Positions 54,621-63,183 of a stretch of 64,000 nt of DNA are shown piece after piece; the first letter of the stretch is position 1, and each line of letters starts with the position of its first letter. The DNA is from Candidatus Accumulibacter conexus (GTDB taxonomy: Bacteria; Pseudomonadota; Gammaproteobacteria; Burkholderiales; Rhodocyclaceae). The stretch lies in assembly GCA_017592775.1 (NCBI GenBank), contig JAGFNJ010000017.1, positions 1 to 64,000 of the forward strand, read 5' to 3'. The position numbers and the translations under genes were made by a program. The notes below the pieces were generated by a model. That model was not told where the DNA came from. It made no database searches and saw nothing but the letters and a program-made list of their open reading frames with translations.

Positions 54621-55981
54621 CGCTGGCGGCCGCCAGACATCGCCTTCAGACAGACGAGGACGAACATCAGGCCGCCGATGACGGCGATCAGTCCGCCGAG
54701 TCCCATCATTCCCATGCCGATCTTCTGCGGCAGCGTCGTCAGGAACTGGTCGGCGCCGGCAACCTTGCGCTGCACGCCGTAGCCGCCCGACCAGGCGAGA
54801 CCGAGGACATGGATCAGTTGCCCGGCACCATAGACATAGGGCTGCCAGATCGCCATCGCTCCCTCGGCACGAGCGAAGCCGAGCACCGGCAGCAGGACAT
54901 AGGCGAGCCCCATGAACGCCAGCGTCACACCGACCGTCGACCCGTGATAATGCGCCGGGATGACGACATTGACGCCGTGGATCGCGTAGCCAAGCGCGCC
55001 GCCAAGGGCAAAGAGGACGAACGAGGCGACGAAGGCCGACTTCGCCGGATCGGCCGCCGCGCCGCGCACGCGCCACAGCGCCAGCGCTCCTGCCAGCAGC
55101 AGCGGCAACATGTAGGGATGGCCCCAGATCATCAGCTTGGCGAACAGTTCGACATGCGGCAGCGAGCCGACCGGTACCAGCAGGTAGATGGCGACCACGG
55201 CCAGCAGCGGCAGCGCCGCGACGACGAACATCAGCGATTGCGCGCGCGGCGAGGCCGGCGCCGGTCTGCCGAGCGCAGCGGCGATCCACAACCAGGCGAC
55301 GACCATCAGCAGCGAATGCTGGAACTGCAGCGTGTGCCCGCCGCCCCAGAAGATCACCTCGTAATAGATCTGCCCCTCGACCCACGGCACCAGCCACCAC
55401 GAGACGAAGAACGCCGCCAACGAGAGCAGCGCCGCCAGCGCGCCCAGGAAGGAACCGAGACGCAGCGGGTCGGCGAGGAACGGCCGCGGCCAGGAGGTCA
55501 GCAGCGCACGCACGACGGCCAGCGTCGTCCCGGCGCCGAAAATCCACAGCGAGGCAAAGAACAGCGGCTGCTCGAGAACCGGGATGTAGTTGTTGAGCAC
55601 CGGTTCCGCGCCGGGAAAGAACGGCGACACCGTCATCAGCGCGGTGCCCAGCGCCGCCAGCGCGAAACCGCTCCAGCCGAGCCAGGCCAGCCCCGGCCGG
55701 CCGACCACCGACCAGATGACGACGGCGAAGGCCATGAACCAGACGGCCACCGACAGGTCGACATGCACCACCAGCGCAGCGCGAAAGAGGTCCTTGAGCG
55801 GAAACACGTCCTGGATCCCAGGCGTTCGCGACAATACCAACAATACCGCCAGCAAACCGGATCCGATCAGCGCCATCACCCCCAGCCACAGCCAGGCACG
55901 CGCCAGCGCCACCGGCGTGCCGGCGACTGGTAGCGGCGCGGCCACCGTTGCTGCGGGAAGTGCTACCGCTTTTTCATCCAT
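54617..55981 (-). CDS. Divergent heme-copper oxidase subunit I-like protein with incomplete CuB site
   Basis: A 454-residue membrane protein with 12 predicted helices. Heme ligands are in place: H73 (VVHVDLSV) in helix II and H344/H346 in helix X (NVVIPAHYHGSTVG). Helix VI has H216 in FWGGGHTLQFQH, with Phe at the +4 place where oxidases have Tyr. The usual His-His pair of helix VII is missing; only H276 and H288 (IWGHPYM) are near. No subunit II is encoded beside it, only a TlpA thioredoxin. It is probably annotated as cbb3-type oxidase in databases, but ordinary oxygen reduction is doubtful. Confidence 0.85.
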   Translation of the reverse strand: MDEKAVALPAATVAAPLPVAGTPVALARAWLWLGVMALIGSGLLAVLLVLSRTPGIQDVFPLKDLFRAALVVHVDLSVAVWFMAFAVVIWSVVGRPGLAWLGWSGFALAALGTALMTVSPFFPGAEPVLNNYIPVLEQPLFFASLWIFGAGTTLAVVRALLTSWPRPFLADPLRLGSFLGALAALLSLAAFFVSWWLVPWVEGQIYYEVIFWGGGHTLQFQHSLLMVVAWLWIAAALGRPAPASPRAQSLMFVVAALPLLAVVAIYLLVPVGSLPHVELFAKLMIWGHPYMLPLLLAGALALWRVRGAAADPAKSAFVASFVLFALGGALGYAIHGVNVVIPAHYHGSTVGVTLAFMGLAYVLLPVLGFARAEGAMAIWQPYVYGAGQLIHVLGLAWSGGYGVQRKVAGADQFLTTLPQKIGMGMMGLGGLIAVIGGLMFVLVCLKAMSGGRQR

Positions 55982-56323
55982 GACTGCCTCGGCCGGGAAA
56001 AGCGGCAGAGTATACGGTGCGCAGGCCACCATCGCCAAGCCGCAGCCGGCAGCTCACGGCAACTCCCGAAAAGCCACGGCACTGCTGGCGCGCCCCCTTC
56101 CCGGAAAGGCTTTCGCGCCCGGCGCCAGCCACCGCCGCCAGCGGATGGCGAGACGTGCGCGGGGCTGCTGTCGACGCCGCTTCGAGAACTATTTCCGCGC
56201 CAACGGCAAGGCGATCGCGAAAATGGGTTTGTCGCGGTGATGTCGCGTCGGCAGCCGCGAACGCCGCACCGCCCGTGTTCTGCCGTTTTCCGACGCGCTA
56301 CCCCTGCAGCCGAAAGTCCGATC
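55982..56323. other. Intergenic region
   Basis: Beyond the minus-strand promoter at 56009-56038, I see no gene or clear signal in these 342 bases. The frames that cross it are biased by high GC and do not resemble proteins. Confidence 0.4.
56009..56038 (-). promoter_or_regulatory. Promoter of the divergent heme-copper-like gene
   Basis: On the minus strand TTGGCG (56038-56033) is followed after 18 bases by TATACT (56014-56009). Transcription would start near 56002, leaving a ~20-base leader before the ATG at 55981, with GAGG as ribosome binding site. Confidence 0.55.
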
Positions 56324-56518
56324 ATGAAAAGCCTGAGCATCCTCTTCATCGCCGCCTTCGTCGCGGTCTTCGCCACCGTCGCCGGTCGCCTGCCGACAAT
56401 CGACGCGGCCAACTTCTCGCTGGTTGCCGCCAAGTCGGCGATCGTTGCCGGCGTACCGGCGCTCCTCGTCTGGGGCCTCATCGGCCTGCTCGACACCCTC
56501 CGCCCACGCGCCTTGTGA
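56324..56518 (+). CDS. Small membrane protein, 64 aa
   Basis: A 64-residue protein with two hydrophobic helices (about 4-20 and 33-56) joined by a short polar turn (RLPTIDAAN), beginning MKSLSILFIAAFVAVFATVAG. The composition and two-helix shape look genuine. There is no strong ribosome binding site and no known family. It lies alone between the respiratory cluster and a DMT transporter gene. Confidence 0.5.
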   Translation: MKSLSILFIAAFVAVFATVAGRLPTIDAANFSLVAAKSAIVAGVPALLVWGLIGLLDTLRPRAL

Positions 56519-56580
56519 ACGCCCACGGGCAGCGCCCGGCGCACCCTTGCCGGCGAGGGCGTTGCTCTGCCGTCGTCGGC

Positions 56581-57480
56581 CTAGCCGCGTCCCGCCAGCA
56601 GGACGCCGGCGAGGACGAGGGCGGCACCGGCGAGTTGCGCCGCCGATAGCGGCTCGTCGAGGACGAGCCAGCCGAAGAAAATGGTCAGCATCGGCCCCAG
56701 CGTGCCGATCAGCACCATCCGCTCCGGACCGATGCGGCGGACAGCCGCCGACTGCATGAAGGCCGGCACGACGGTCGACACGATCGCCATCGCGACGCCG
56801 TAGAGCAGCACCGGCAGCGGCTGCAGCAGCGCCGACAGCGGCCGCGTGGCGAGGAAGTGCAGTTGCGTCGCCAGCGTCGATACCAGCATCGCCAGCGCGG
56901 TGAAGCGCGCGGCGCCGAGGCGGGCGATCGCCGGACCACTGCCGGCGACGTAGATCGCGTAGCACAGCGACGAGGCGAGGATGAAGGCGGCACCGACGAG
57001 GACGTCATCGGTCTCCCCGGCGACGTGCAGGTCGTGCGCAAAGGCGAGCGCGATCCCCGCATAGGACAGCAACAGTGAGGCGATCTCGCGCCGCCCGAGC
57101 CGCTTGCCCATCCAGAGTACGGCGATGAGCAGGGTCAGCGTCGGATAGGTGAACAGGATCAGCCGCTCGAGGCCGGCCGAGATGTACTGCAGCCCGAGGA
57201 AGTCGAGCATGCTCGCACCGTAGTAGCCGAGCAGGCCAAGCAGCAACACCGCCAGCCAGTCCTGCCGCCGCAGCGGCGGCGCCGACCGGCTGACGACGAA
57301 GCCCACCCAGAGGAAGGCCGGCAGCGAAAAGATCATGCGCAGCGAGAGCAGCGTCACTGCGTCGACCGGGGCAGCCGCGTAGGCCAGCTTGACGAAGATC
57401 GCCTTCAGCGAAAAGCCGAGCGCCGCCAGCATCGCGAGGACGACGCCGACGCGTTCGGCGGACCAGTTCTTCCAGGGCAT
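56581..57480 (-). CDS. EamA/DMT-family transporter
   Basis: A 299-residue inner-membrane protein with ten helices in two EamA repeats (AALGFSLKAIFVKLAYAAA near the start; MAIVSTVVPAFMQSAAVRRIG in the second half). The start at 57480 is chosen because the first helix follows directly. Only moderately like the DMT protein at 18700-19686, so not a recent duplicate. The substrate is unknown. Confidence 0.9.
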   Translation of the reverse strand: MPWKNWSAERVGVVLAMLAALGFSLKAIFVKLAYAAAPVDAVTLLSLRMIFSLPAFLWVGFVVSRSAPPLRRQDWLAVLLLGLLGYYGASMLDFLGLQYISAGLERLILFTYPTLTLLIAVLWMGKRLGRREIASLLLSYAGIALAFAHDLHVAGETDDVLVGAAFILASSLCYAIYVAGSGPAIARLGAARFTALAMLVSTLATQLHFLATRPLSALLQPLPVLLYGVAMAIVSTVVPAFMQSAAVRRIGPERMVLIGTLGPMLTIFFGWLVLDEPLSAAQLAGAALVLAGVLLAGRG

Positions 57481-57680
57481 GCAGGGCAGTCGGAGCGGGC
57501 AAAGACGAATGATGCCGCCTGCGCCCGCCAGCGACAACCCGCAGCCTCGTGTGGCGTGCCGACCGCCGCCCCCACGCCGGCGAGGACCCCGGTCGATCTG
57601 CGCCGCGGCCATGCGCGGGAACGGTACCGCTGGCCGCCGGCGAGTGCTAGCATCTGCTTGCTTCACCCGGACGGAGCAGC

Positions 57681-58913
57681 ATGAACGGCATCGATCGCAC
57701 GCCGCGCCAACCCGCAGCCAGCAGCCGCCGGCGCAACGCCGGGCCGGCCGCTGTACTGCCGGGTCGCGTTCCCGGCTGGCTGGCTTCCCTCGCGCTCCTC
57801 CTGCTGCTCCTGCTGAGCGCATGCGCCAGCCCTGGCCCGCCACCGCCCTCACCGCCGCCGGTGCTGGTCGCCGACAGCACCTGGTGGCAGGTCGACCGCG
57901 ACATCGCCGCTGCCGCACGCGCAGCGACCGTACCGGCAGGCGAACATGCCGGCGCCGCGATGGCAAAGTGGCGCCAGCGCGTGCAGCACTACTGCGAAAC
58001 CGACTTCATCCCGTGGTTCACCAGCTACGGAACACAGCAATGGCTGGCGATCAAGGTCGCGTGGTACCGCCTCGGGAGTGAGGCGACGACGGATCCGGCG
58101 GCCGGCAGGCTCGCAGCCTACCTGCAGGAGCAGTACCAGGAGCGCGTCCTCGACCCGGTCGTTCGCGAGGTCGATCCGGCGGTGGTCCGGGAAACGGCGA
58201 CCCGCATCTACCAGCGCACCCTCGGCGCAGCGCTGACCGGCATCCGGCAGCGCCACGCCGTTCCCGCCGACCAGTTCGACCGCCGCCTGCAACGGATTCC
58301 GGCAATCTCGCTGGCGCCGCCGCCGGCGCATGACGCGTCGCTCCACCAGTTCATCCATGCCGACCCGCTGGCCGCGCTGCCGGCCTACGGCGCCCTGCTC
58401 GGCAGGATTCGCGCCGCTGCTGCCGGCAGTGGCGGCGGCGCCGATGATTCCCGGCTGTCACCGGCGGCCCGTCGTGCCAGCGAGCAGGCGCTGGCGCGCC
58501 TCACCGCCAGCGGCGCCGCCAGCGCCGCGGCGGCGATCATCGGCGGCGTGCCGGGGGCGGTCATCTCGCTCGGCGCGTTCGGCGTCGGACTGGCCGCGCA
58601 CGAGAAGCAGCGGCCGGAAATCGAGACCCAGTTGCGCGCCAACCTCGACGCCGCGCTCGCGGAAACCTGGCACAGCCTGATCGAGAATCGCGCCAGCAGC
58701 GTCATGGCGGCGGTTCATTACCTGGCGACGCGGATCGACGACGCCCTCACGCCAGCACGGTCGCAGCCCGTCGAACTCGCTCCCGGGCCGCAGGAAATCC
58801 CCTTGCCGGCAGCGCCAGGCCTCGACGTCGAAAACCTGCACGAAGACGCAAGCCGGGACGAGGACGAGGACGAGGACAGCGACGAGGAAGACGAAACGGA
58901 GGGCGAGCAGTGA
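57681..58913 (+). CDS. Lipoprotein with acidic C-terminal tail, unknown family
   Basis: A 410-residue predicted lipoprotein. After an arginine-rich leader and hydrophobic stretch it has the lipobox LLSAC (Cys near 47), followed by a Pro-rich linker. The body is mostly helical (YCETDFIPWFTSYGTQQW; LQEQYQERVLDPVVREVD), with a Gly/Ala-rich hydrophobic segment (about 275-310) that could insert in a membrane. The last ~25 residues are almost purely Asp/Glu. I do not recognise a domain. The acidic tail could bind divalent cations or polycations. Confidence 0.75.
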   Translation: MNGIDRTPRQPAASSRRRNAGPAAVLPGRVPGWLASLALLLLLLLSACASPGPPPPSPPPVLVADSTWWQVDRDIAAAARAATVPAGEHAGAAMAKWRQRVQHYCETDFIPWFTSYGTQQWLAIKVAWYRLGSEATTDPAAGRLAAYLQEQYQERVLDPVVREVDPAVVRETATRIYQRTLGAALTGIRQRHAVPADQFDRRLQRIPAISLAPPPAHDASLHQFIHADPLAALPAYGALLGRIRAAAAGSGGGADDSRLSPAARRASEQALARLTASGAASAAAAIIGGVPGAVISLGAFGVGLAAHEKQRPEIETQLRANLDAALAETWHSLIENRASSVMAAVHYLATRIDDALTPARSQPVELAPGPQEIPLPAAPGLDVENLHEDASRDEDEDEDSDEEDETEGEQ

Positions 58914-59143
58914 GCCGCTGACGACCGCCGGCGCAGCGCGCCGGCACCCGGCGGCGGGCGGCACCCGTGATCGGCCAGCGGCACGCTGGCGCCGCACTGC
59001 GTCGCATCCTCGCCCGGGTCACAATCACCGGCCGCAACCGCGCCGCCACTTTCTTCTTCTACTCGCTCCCTCGTTTCAGGAGCGCGCCGAGCGATCGCGC
59101 AGAGGCTGCGCCGCAGGAACTGCCGGACTCCCTTCAGGGCCTT

Positions 59144-59299
59144 TCATGCGGCAAGCTGTTCGAGCAGCATGATGCGGCCAGGATGGGCAGTCTTCTCATG
59201 GTACCGACGATCTCCCGTGATCATGAGTGCTTCGTTTGTTTTCGAGCGCGGTGGCGTGGATTTGATCGCGACGCTGGCGTCGATCACATAGCCGGTCAT
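59144..59299 (-). pseudogene. PIN-domain toxin with internal deletion
   Basis: The 51-codon frame joins a PIN N-terminus ([13 protein letters not shown]) directly to a PIN C-terminus (LMITGDRRYHEKTAHPGRI and LLEQLA). About 80 residues of the normal ~130-residue fold are missing between them, including catalytic acidic residues. The ATG at 59299 overlaps the stop of the upstream antitoxin-like gene (ATGA), so the old bicistronic arrangement is still visible. The toxin must be inactive. Confidence 0.75.
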
Positions 59300-59490
59300 C
59301 GTTCCGGGATGCCTTGGACACCGTCGGATTCGGCCCGGATATCGTCGCGCATCGGCAGGATCTCTTCGCTGAAAACAGGCGACGCCTGTTGCCGGCGCGC
59401 GAGGATACGCATGAACGCAGCGTCGCTTTGCGCCTTGCGCCGAGCCTGTGCGACCGCTTCCCGCAACAGGCGGGTCACGATGGCGGACAT
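59296..59490 (-). CDS. Probable antitoxin partner of the deleted PIN toxin
   Basis: A 64-residue charged helical protein ([20 protein letters not shown], then [22 protein letters not shown]) that directly precedes the PIN remnant with a 4-base overlap. The position and composition fit a VapB-like antitoxin, but no DNA-binding ribbon-helix-helix or AbrB start is visible, so it may also be truncated. AAGGAGGG lies immediately before the ATG. A palindromic extended -10 (TGCTAGCA core, 59542-59551) upstream could serve as promoter and operator. Confidence 0.5.
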   Translation of the reverse strand: MSAIVTRLLREAVAQARRKAQSDAAFMRILARRQQASPVFSEEILPMRDDIRAESDGVQGIPER

Positions 59491-59711
59491 CCCTCCTTGC
59501 CGTCACCCCGATGACGATACTGAACATGTGCGGGCGAAGACATGCTAGCATCACGCCCTCTCGACGCGCCACCCATCAGTCTTGGCGCTTGTCCGACCTG
59601 GCCCGGCATCCCCGCCTTGGCTTGCCCACACCTACCGAATCGTTTGCCCAGACTGGTTCGTGCATTGACCATTCGTCACGCACGCGGGGCAAACGTCTGG
59701 AGTCTTCACGC

Positions 59712-61028
59712 TTGAAATTCACTGAACTGGGTCTCGTACCCGAGATCCTTCGCGCCATCGCCGAGCAAGGATACGAAACACCCACCCCGATCCAGGCCCA
59801 GGCCATCCCCGTCGTCCTTGCAGGAAGCGACCTGATGGCCTGCGCGCAGACCGGCACCGGCAAGACCGCCGGCTTCACCCTGCCGATCCTCCATCGCCTG
59901 GCCCAGGCCAGAAGCACCGGGCCGGGCAAGATCCGCGTCCTGATCCTGACACCGACGCGCGAACTCGCGGCACAGGTCGAGGAAAGCGTCGCCACCTATG
60001 GCGCGCACCTGTCGTTCAAGTCGCTCGTGGTCTTCGGCGGCGTCAGCATCAATCCGCAGATTTCAGCACTCCGCAAGGGCGTCGACATTCTCGTCGCGAC
60101 ACCGGGCCGACTGCTCGATCACGCGCAGCAACGCACCGTCGATCTTTCGGGGATCGAAGTGCTGGTGCTCGACGAGGCGGACCGCATGCTCGACATGGGC
60201 TTCATCCACGACATCAAGCGCATCCTCGCGCTGGTGCCGAAGAAGCGCCAGACGCTGCTCTTCTCGGCGACCTTCCCGGACGAGATCCGCGAACTCGCCA
60301 GCAACTTCCTCAGCGCGCCCAGGTACGTCGAATCCGAACGCCGCAACACCGCCCCGGAACTCGTGACGCAGTACGTCTACAAGGTCGATCGCGAACGCAA
60401 GCGCGACCTGCTGGTCGAGCTGATCCGCGACAAGGGCTGGCATCAGGTGCTCGTGTTCACGCGCACCAAATGGGGTGCCAACGGTCTGGCCGAGAAGCTG
60501 CTCAAGGCCGGCATCGAGGCAGCCGCGATTCACGGCAACAAGAGCCAGAATGCCCGCACGCGCGCGCTTGCCAGTTTCAAGACCGGCAAGCTGCACGTGC
60601 TCGTCGCGACCGACATCGCGGCGCGCGGCATCGACATCGACGAACTGCCGCACGTCGTCAACTACGAGTTGCCCAACGTTCCGGAGGACTACGTTCACCG
60701 TATCGGTCGCACCGGTCGCGCGGGAATGGAAGGACAGGCCGTATCGCTGGTCTGCGTCGACGAGAAGAACCTGCTGAACGACATCGAACGTCTGCTCAAG
60801 AAGCGGATCGACGTACTCGAACATCCCGGCTTCGACCCCGACCCGTCGATTCGCGCCGAGCCGATCCAGGCGCGGTCGGCTGGCGCCGGTGGCGGCCAGC
60901 GGCCGCCGGGCGCTCGTCCCGGCGGCGGAGCACCCCGCGGCAATTCGTCGCGCGCTCCGGCCGCACACCCGGGCGGCGGCGCCAGACCGAGCCCTGCTGC
61001 GCACCGCAGCGGCAGTCGTCACCGCTGA
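59712..61028 (+). CDS. rhlE: DEAD-box RNA helicase, RhlE type
   Basis: A 438-residue ATP-dependent RNA helicase. Motifs in order: Q-motif [20 protein letters not shown] (near 45-52), Ia PTRELA, II DEAD in [42 protein letters not shown]. The C-terminus is a Gly/Pro/Arg-rich RNA-binding tail. TTG 59712 is the chosen start, since the conserved RhlE N-terminus ([20 protein letters not shown]) begins there and GGAG lies nine bases upstream. Upstream in-frame sequence is not conserved. Confidence 0.95.
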   Translation: MKFTELGLVPEILRAIAEQGYETPTPIQAQAIPVVLAGSDLMACAQTGTGKTAGFTLPILHRLAQARSTGPGKIRVLILTPTRELAAQVEESVATYGAHLSFKSLVVFGGVSINPQISALRKGVDILVATPGRLLDHAQQRTVDLSGIEVLVLDEADRMLDMGFIHDIKRILALVPKKRQTLLFSATFPDEIRELASNFLSAPRYVESERRNTAPELVTQYVYKVDRERKRDLLVELIRDKGWHQVLVFTRTKWGANGLAEKLLKAGIEAAAIHGNKSQNARTRALASFKTGKLHVLVATDIAARGIDIDELPHVVNYELPNVPEDYVHRIGRTGRAGMEGQAVSLVCVDEKNLLNDIERLLKKRIDVLEHPGFDPDPSIRAEPIQARSAGAGGGQRPPGARPGGGAPRGNSSRAPAAHPGGGARPSPAAHRSGSRHR

Positions 61029-61052
61029 TCGGCGAAAGACTCTGTAGCAAAC

Positions 61053-61085
61053 GGGGGGATGGCTTCGCGGCCACTCCCCCTTTTT
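61053..61085 (+). terminator. Intrinsic terminator of rhlE
   Basis: A stem of GGGGGA / TCCCCC plus inner TGGC / GCCA (one bulged C) is followed by TTTTT (61081-61085), 24 bases after the rhlE stop. Confidence 0.8.
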
Positions 61086-61122
61086 CTCGGCTGCCGGTTG
61101 ACACCGCGCGGAGTCGACAGGA

Positions 61123-61443
61123 ATGCTGTCATGCCCGGATCGATCCCGCCCCCGCGAACGATACCGCCACGAAGGCAGCAAAGCGCACAGGCACCCCTTC
61201 GTGCTGCGGTTTCCTTGTCGATCGGGGAATCGTGATCTGGAAACGGTACTTGCATACCGGAAGTTCCAGATCGTCGTACCACACGCCATTCGCCAAGCGC
61301 TGGGCATCGAACCGGGCCAACGCTTGCACGCGTTTCGCTACGGCGACCGTGTCGAACTGGTTCGCTTCAGGCCGCTGGCGCAGGCGCGGGGCTTCCTGGC
61401 AGGCTTGGACAGCCGCATCGACCGCGAAGCGGACAGGGTGTGA
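61123..61443 (+). CDS. AbrB/SpoVT-type antitoxin, N-terminus uncertain
   Basis: The recognisable part is the last ~63 residues: an AbrB/SpoVT swapped-hairpin domain (KFQIVVPHAIRQALGIEPGQ and RLHAFRYGDRVELV), as found in VapB-type antitoxins. The ~40 residues encoded before it (from ATG 61123) do not look like the family and the usual start is missing, so the true start is unclear or lost. The stop overlaps the next gene's GTG start (GTGTGA), the normal arrangement for an antitoxin-PIN pair. Confidence 0.6.
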   Translation: MLSCPDRSRPRERYRHEGSKAHRHPFVLRFPCRSGNRDLETVLAYRKFQIVVPHAIRQALGIEPGQRLHAFRYGDRVELVRFRPLAQARGFLAGLDSRIDREADRV

Positions 61444-61862
61444 ACGTCGTCGACTCGAGCGGATGGCTCCAGTACTTCGGTGACGGCCCCAATGCGGCGC
61501 ACTTTGCTGGCCCGCTGGCCAAGGCTGGCGACCTGATCGGTCCGGCCATCTCGGTGTTCGAGGTCTTCCAGCCCGTCCGGCCGCGTAGTCGGCTTTCGGT
61601 GGTCAGGGCGTTGATCGTGGCCGGCAAGCTGCGCATCACCGCCAGCGCCATTGCCGGTGCGGCACAGCGTGGCCTTGACCGCGCGCAGATGCTCGCCGTG
61701 CTGCTCGCCCTGACGCCTACCGACTTCCACAAGAGCATGACGACCTACGTGGATCACACGATCCGGCAGGAGGTGTACCGGCCGCTTGTGTCAGCCGGCA
61801 GGGTCTCCGTGAAACTGACGGTAGATGACGAACTGCTGATCGTCTCATTCAAGGAACTGTGA
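61440..61862 (+). CDS. Chimera: PIN toxin N-terminus fused to MqsR toxin
   Basis: A 140-residue frame. Residues 1-47 are a VapC-type PIN start (MNVVDSSGWLQYFGDGPNA, ISVFEVF). Residues ~48-140 are MqsR, an RNA interferase, from its first helix (RLSVVRALIVAGKLRIT) to its end (LIVSFKEL). The usual MqsR start is replaced by the PIN piece, and most of the PIN domain is gone. Compared with E. coli MqsR, the residues matching Lys56 (FHKSMTTY), Gln68 (RQEVYRP) and Lys96 are kept, but Tyr81 is Ser. Activity is doubtful. It overlaps the antitoxin genes on both sides. Confidence 0.75.
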   Translation: MNVVDSSGWLQYFGDGPNAAHFAGPLAKAGDLIGPAISVFEVFQPVRPRSRLSVVRALIVAGKLRITASAIAGAAQRGLDRAQMLAVLLALTPTDFHKSMTTYVDHTIRQEVYRPLVSAGRVSVKLTVDDELLIVSFKEL

Positions 61863-61864
61863 CC

Positions 61865-62422
61865 ATGAAGTGCCCAGCCGGCGGAGGAGCCGAGCTGCTG
61901 CACGACACCAGCGACGTGCCCCATACCTACAAGGGCCAAACGACCACCTTTTCCGCCCTGAGCGCCGACTTCTGCCCGGCGTGTGGCGAAATCCTGCTCG
62001 ACTCGGCGGAGGCGGATCGTTACGGGGCGTCGGCTTGCGCGTTCAACAAGCGGGGCAACGCAGCGACCGTGGATTCGCGGTACATCGCCGAGGTGCGCAA
62101 GAAGCTCGCGCTCGACCAGCGCGAGGCCGGAGAGATCTTTGCTGGTGACGTCAATGCCTTCTCGCGCTGCGAAAACGGCAAGACCGGGCCGCCCTTGGCA
62201 CTCGTCAAACTGCTCAAGCTGCTCGATCGCCATCCTGAACTGCTGGACGAGGTCAGGAGCGCGCAGCGGGTGGCGGATGGGTCGTCGCGCGGCGTGGGAA
62301 GTCTCCCACGCACCCCTTCCAGAGTCGAAGGACGCGGGAGATGGCCGAGGTCAGCGCAGCCCGGTTGGGCTGATCTTGCGCAGCCCAGCAGCCCGACCGG
62401 CAGCGCGGTTACCGGCCCATGA
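61865..62422 (+). CDS. mqsA: MqsA-type antitoxin with altered zinc site and extended tail
   Basis: Residues 1-131 match MqsA: an N-terminal zinc domain and a helix-turn-helix domain (VRKKLALDQREAGEIF, DVNAFSRCENGKTGPP). The first zinc motif is CPAGG rather than CPVCG, so one of four Cys ligands is Gly, while CPACGE is intact. The Asn and Arg of the recognition helix remain. After LLDEVRS, where normal proteins end, a ~50-residue unrelated tail follows (to 62422), likely from a lost stop. The start is three bases after the MqsR-chimera stop. Probably decaying. Confidence 0.75.
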   Translation: MKCPAGGGAELLHDTSDVPHTYKGQTTTFSALSADFCPACGEILLDSAEADRYGASACAFNKRGNAATVDSRYIAEVRKKLALDQREAGEIFAGDVNAFSRCENGKTGPPLALVKLLKLLDRHPELLDEVRSAQRVADGSSRGVGSLPRTPSRVEGRGRWPRSAQPGWADLAQPSSPTGSAVTGP

Positions 62423-62425
62423 TCT

Positions 62426-62450
62426 GTTGGGCTTCGTCCCTCGGCCCAAC
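62426..62450. repeat. Inverted repeat GTTGGGC / GCCCAAC
   Basis: Seven-base arms (62426-62432 and 62444-62450) around an 11-base loop. The GTTGGGCTTCGT...GCCCAAC form resembles short interspersed hairpins frequent in intergenic DNA of this lineage. Similar broken arms occur at about 62360-62395. Confidence 0.45.
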
Positions 62451-62544
62451 GCCACCATCGGCCAACCGGCCGAGGTATGCCACAATCACGGCTACCATAC
62501 ATCATGGTCCCACTTTGATGCTGAACCCTGGACCTCGAAAACCG

Positions 62545-62781
62545 ATGGAAGCCTTGCGCCTGATAGCCAAACCAAACAACCACCAACTGGTTATCGACCT
62601 GCCTCCCAGCATGAACGATTGCCTGCTGGAGGTGATCGTGCTGCCGGCCCAAGCCGATCAGCTCCCCGCGATGTCAGGGCGACGGCGTAGACCGTCCCCC
62701 ATGCTTGCCGGGACCGTAGGTCTCAAAGATGATTTGCTGGCTGCCGCGGTCCCGGAAACTGACTGGGATGCGCTGCAGTGA
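62545..62781 (+). CDS. Antitoxin of a VapBC-type module
   Basis: A 78-residue protein of the kind paired with short PIN toxins: MEALRLIAKPNNHQLVIDLP at the start, a basic RRRRPSPMLAGT segment and the acidic C-terminal ETDWDALQ that usually fills the toxin's active site. ATG 62545 is chosen as it begins the conserved region. The stop overlaps the toxin start (GTGA). Confidence 0.75.
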   Translation: MEALRLIAKPNNHQLVIDLPPSMNDCLLEVIVLPAQADQLPAMSGRRRRPSPMLAGTVGLKDDLLAAAVPETDWDALQ

Positions 62782-63173
62782 TTGTCCTTGACACCCATGT
62801 CTGGGTGCGCTGGCTTGATCCGACAGCCAATCCTCTGCCACCGACCTTGATCGACAGGATCGAAGCCGCAGAGACGCTGGCGATCAGCGCCATCACCTGC
62901 TGGGAAGTCGCTTGGCTGCATCGGCGAGAGCGGATTACCCTCCAACTCCCTCTGTCAGACTGGATCGAACAGGGACTCGGCGGTTCCGAAGTCGTATGCC
63001 TGCCGATTGAACGGAAGATTGCCATTCGCGCAGCGCTGTTGCCCGAGCACCATCGTGACCCGGCTGACCGCCTGATCATCGCCACCGCCCTCGAGTATGG
63101 CGCCCACCTCGCCAGCCTTGACGAGCGGTTCGCAGACTACACTGAGCTGGCAGCCAAGCTCATCCAGCGGTGA
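62778..63173 (+). CDS. PIN-domain toxin (VapC type)
   Basis: A complete 131-residue PIN-domain ribonuclease. The acidic active-site residues are seen in MIVLDTHVWVRWL (Asp), CWEVAWL (Glu), HHRDPADRLIIATA (two Asp) and LASLDERF. It starts with GTG overlapping the antitoxin stop. This is the only apparently intact toxin-antitoxin pair among the several in this end of the window. Confidence 0.88.
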   Translation: MIVLDTHVWVRWLDPTANPLPPTLIDRIEAAETLAISAITCWEVAWLHRRERITLQLPLSDWIEQGLGGSEVVCLPIERKIAIRAALLPEHHRDPADRLIIATALEYGAHLASLDERFADYTELAAKLIQR

Positions 63174-63183
63174 GCGCCAAAGC

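Noticed and set aside
54524-55933. 469-codon plus-strand frame opposite the divergent heme-copper gene
   Set aside because: Very rich in Arg/Gln/His, a typical antisense artefact of hydrophobic Leu/Val/Ala codons.
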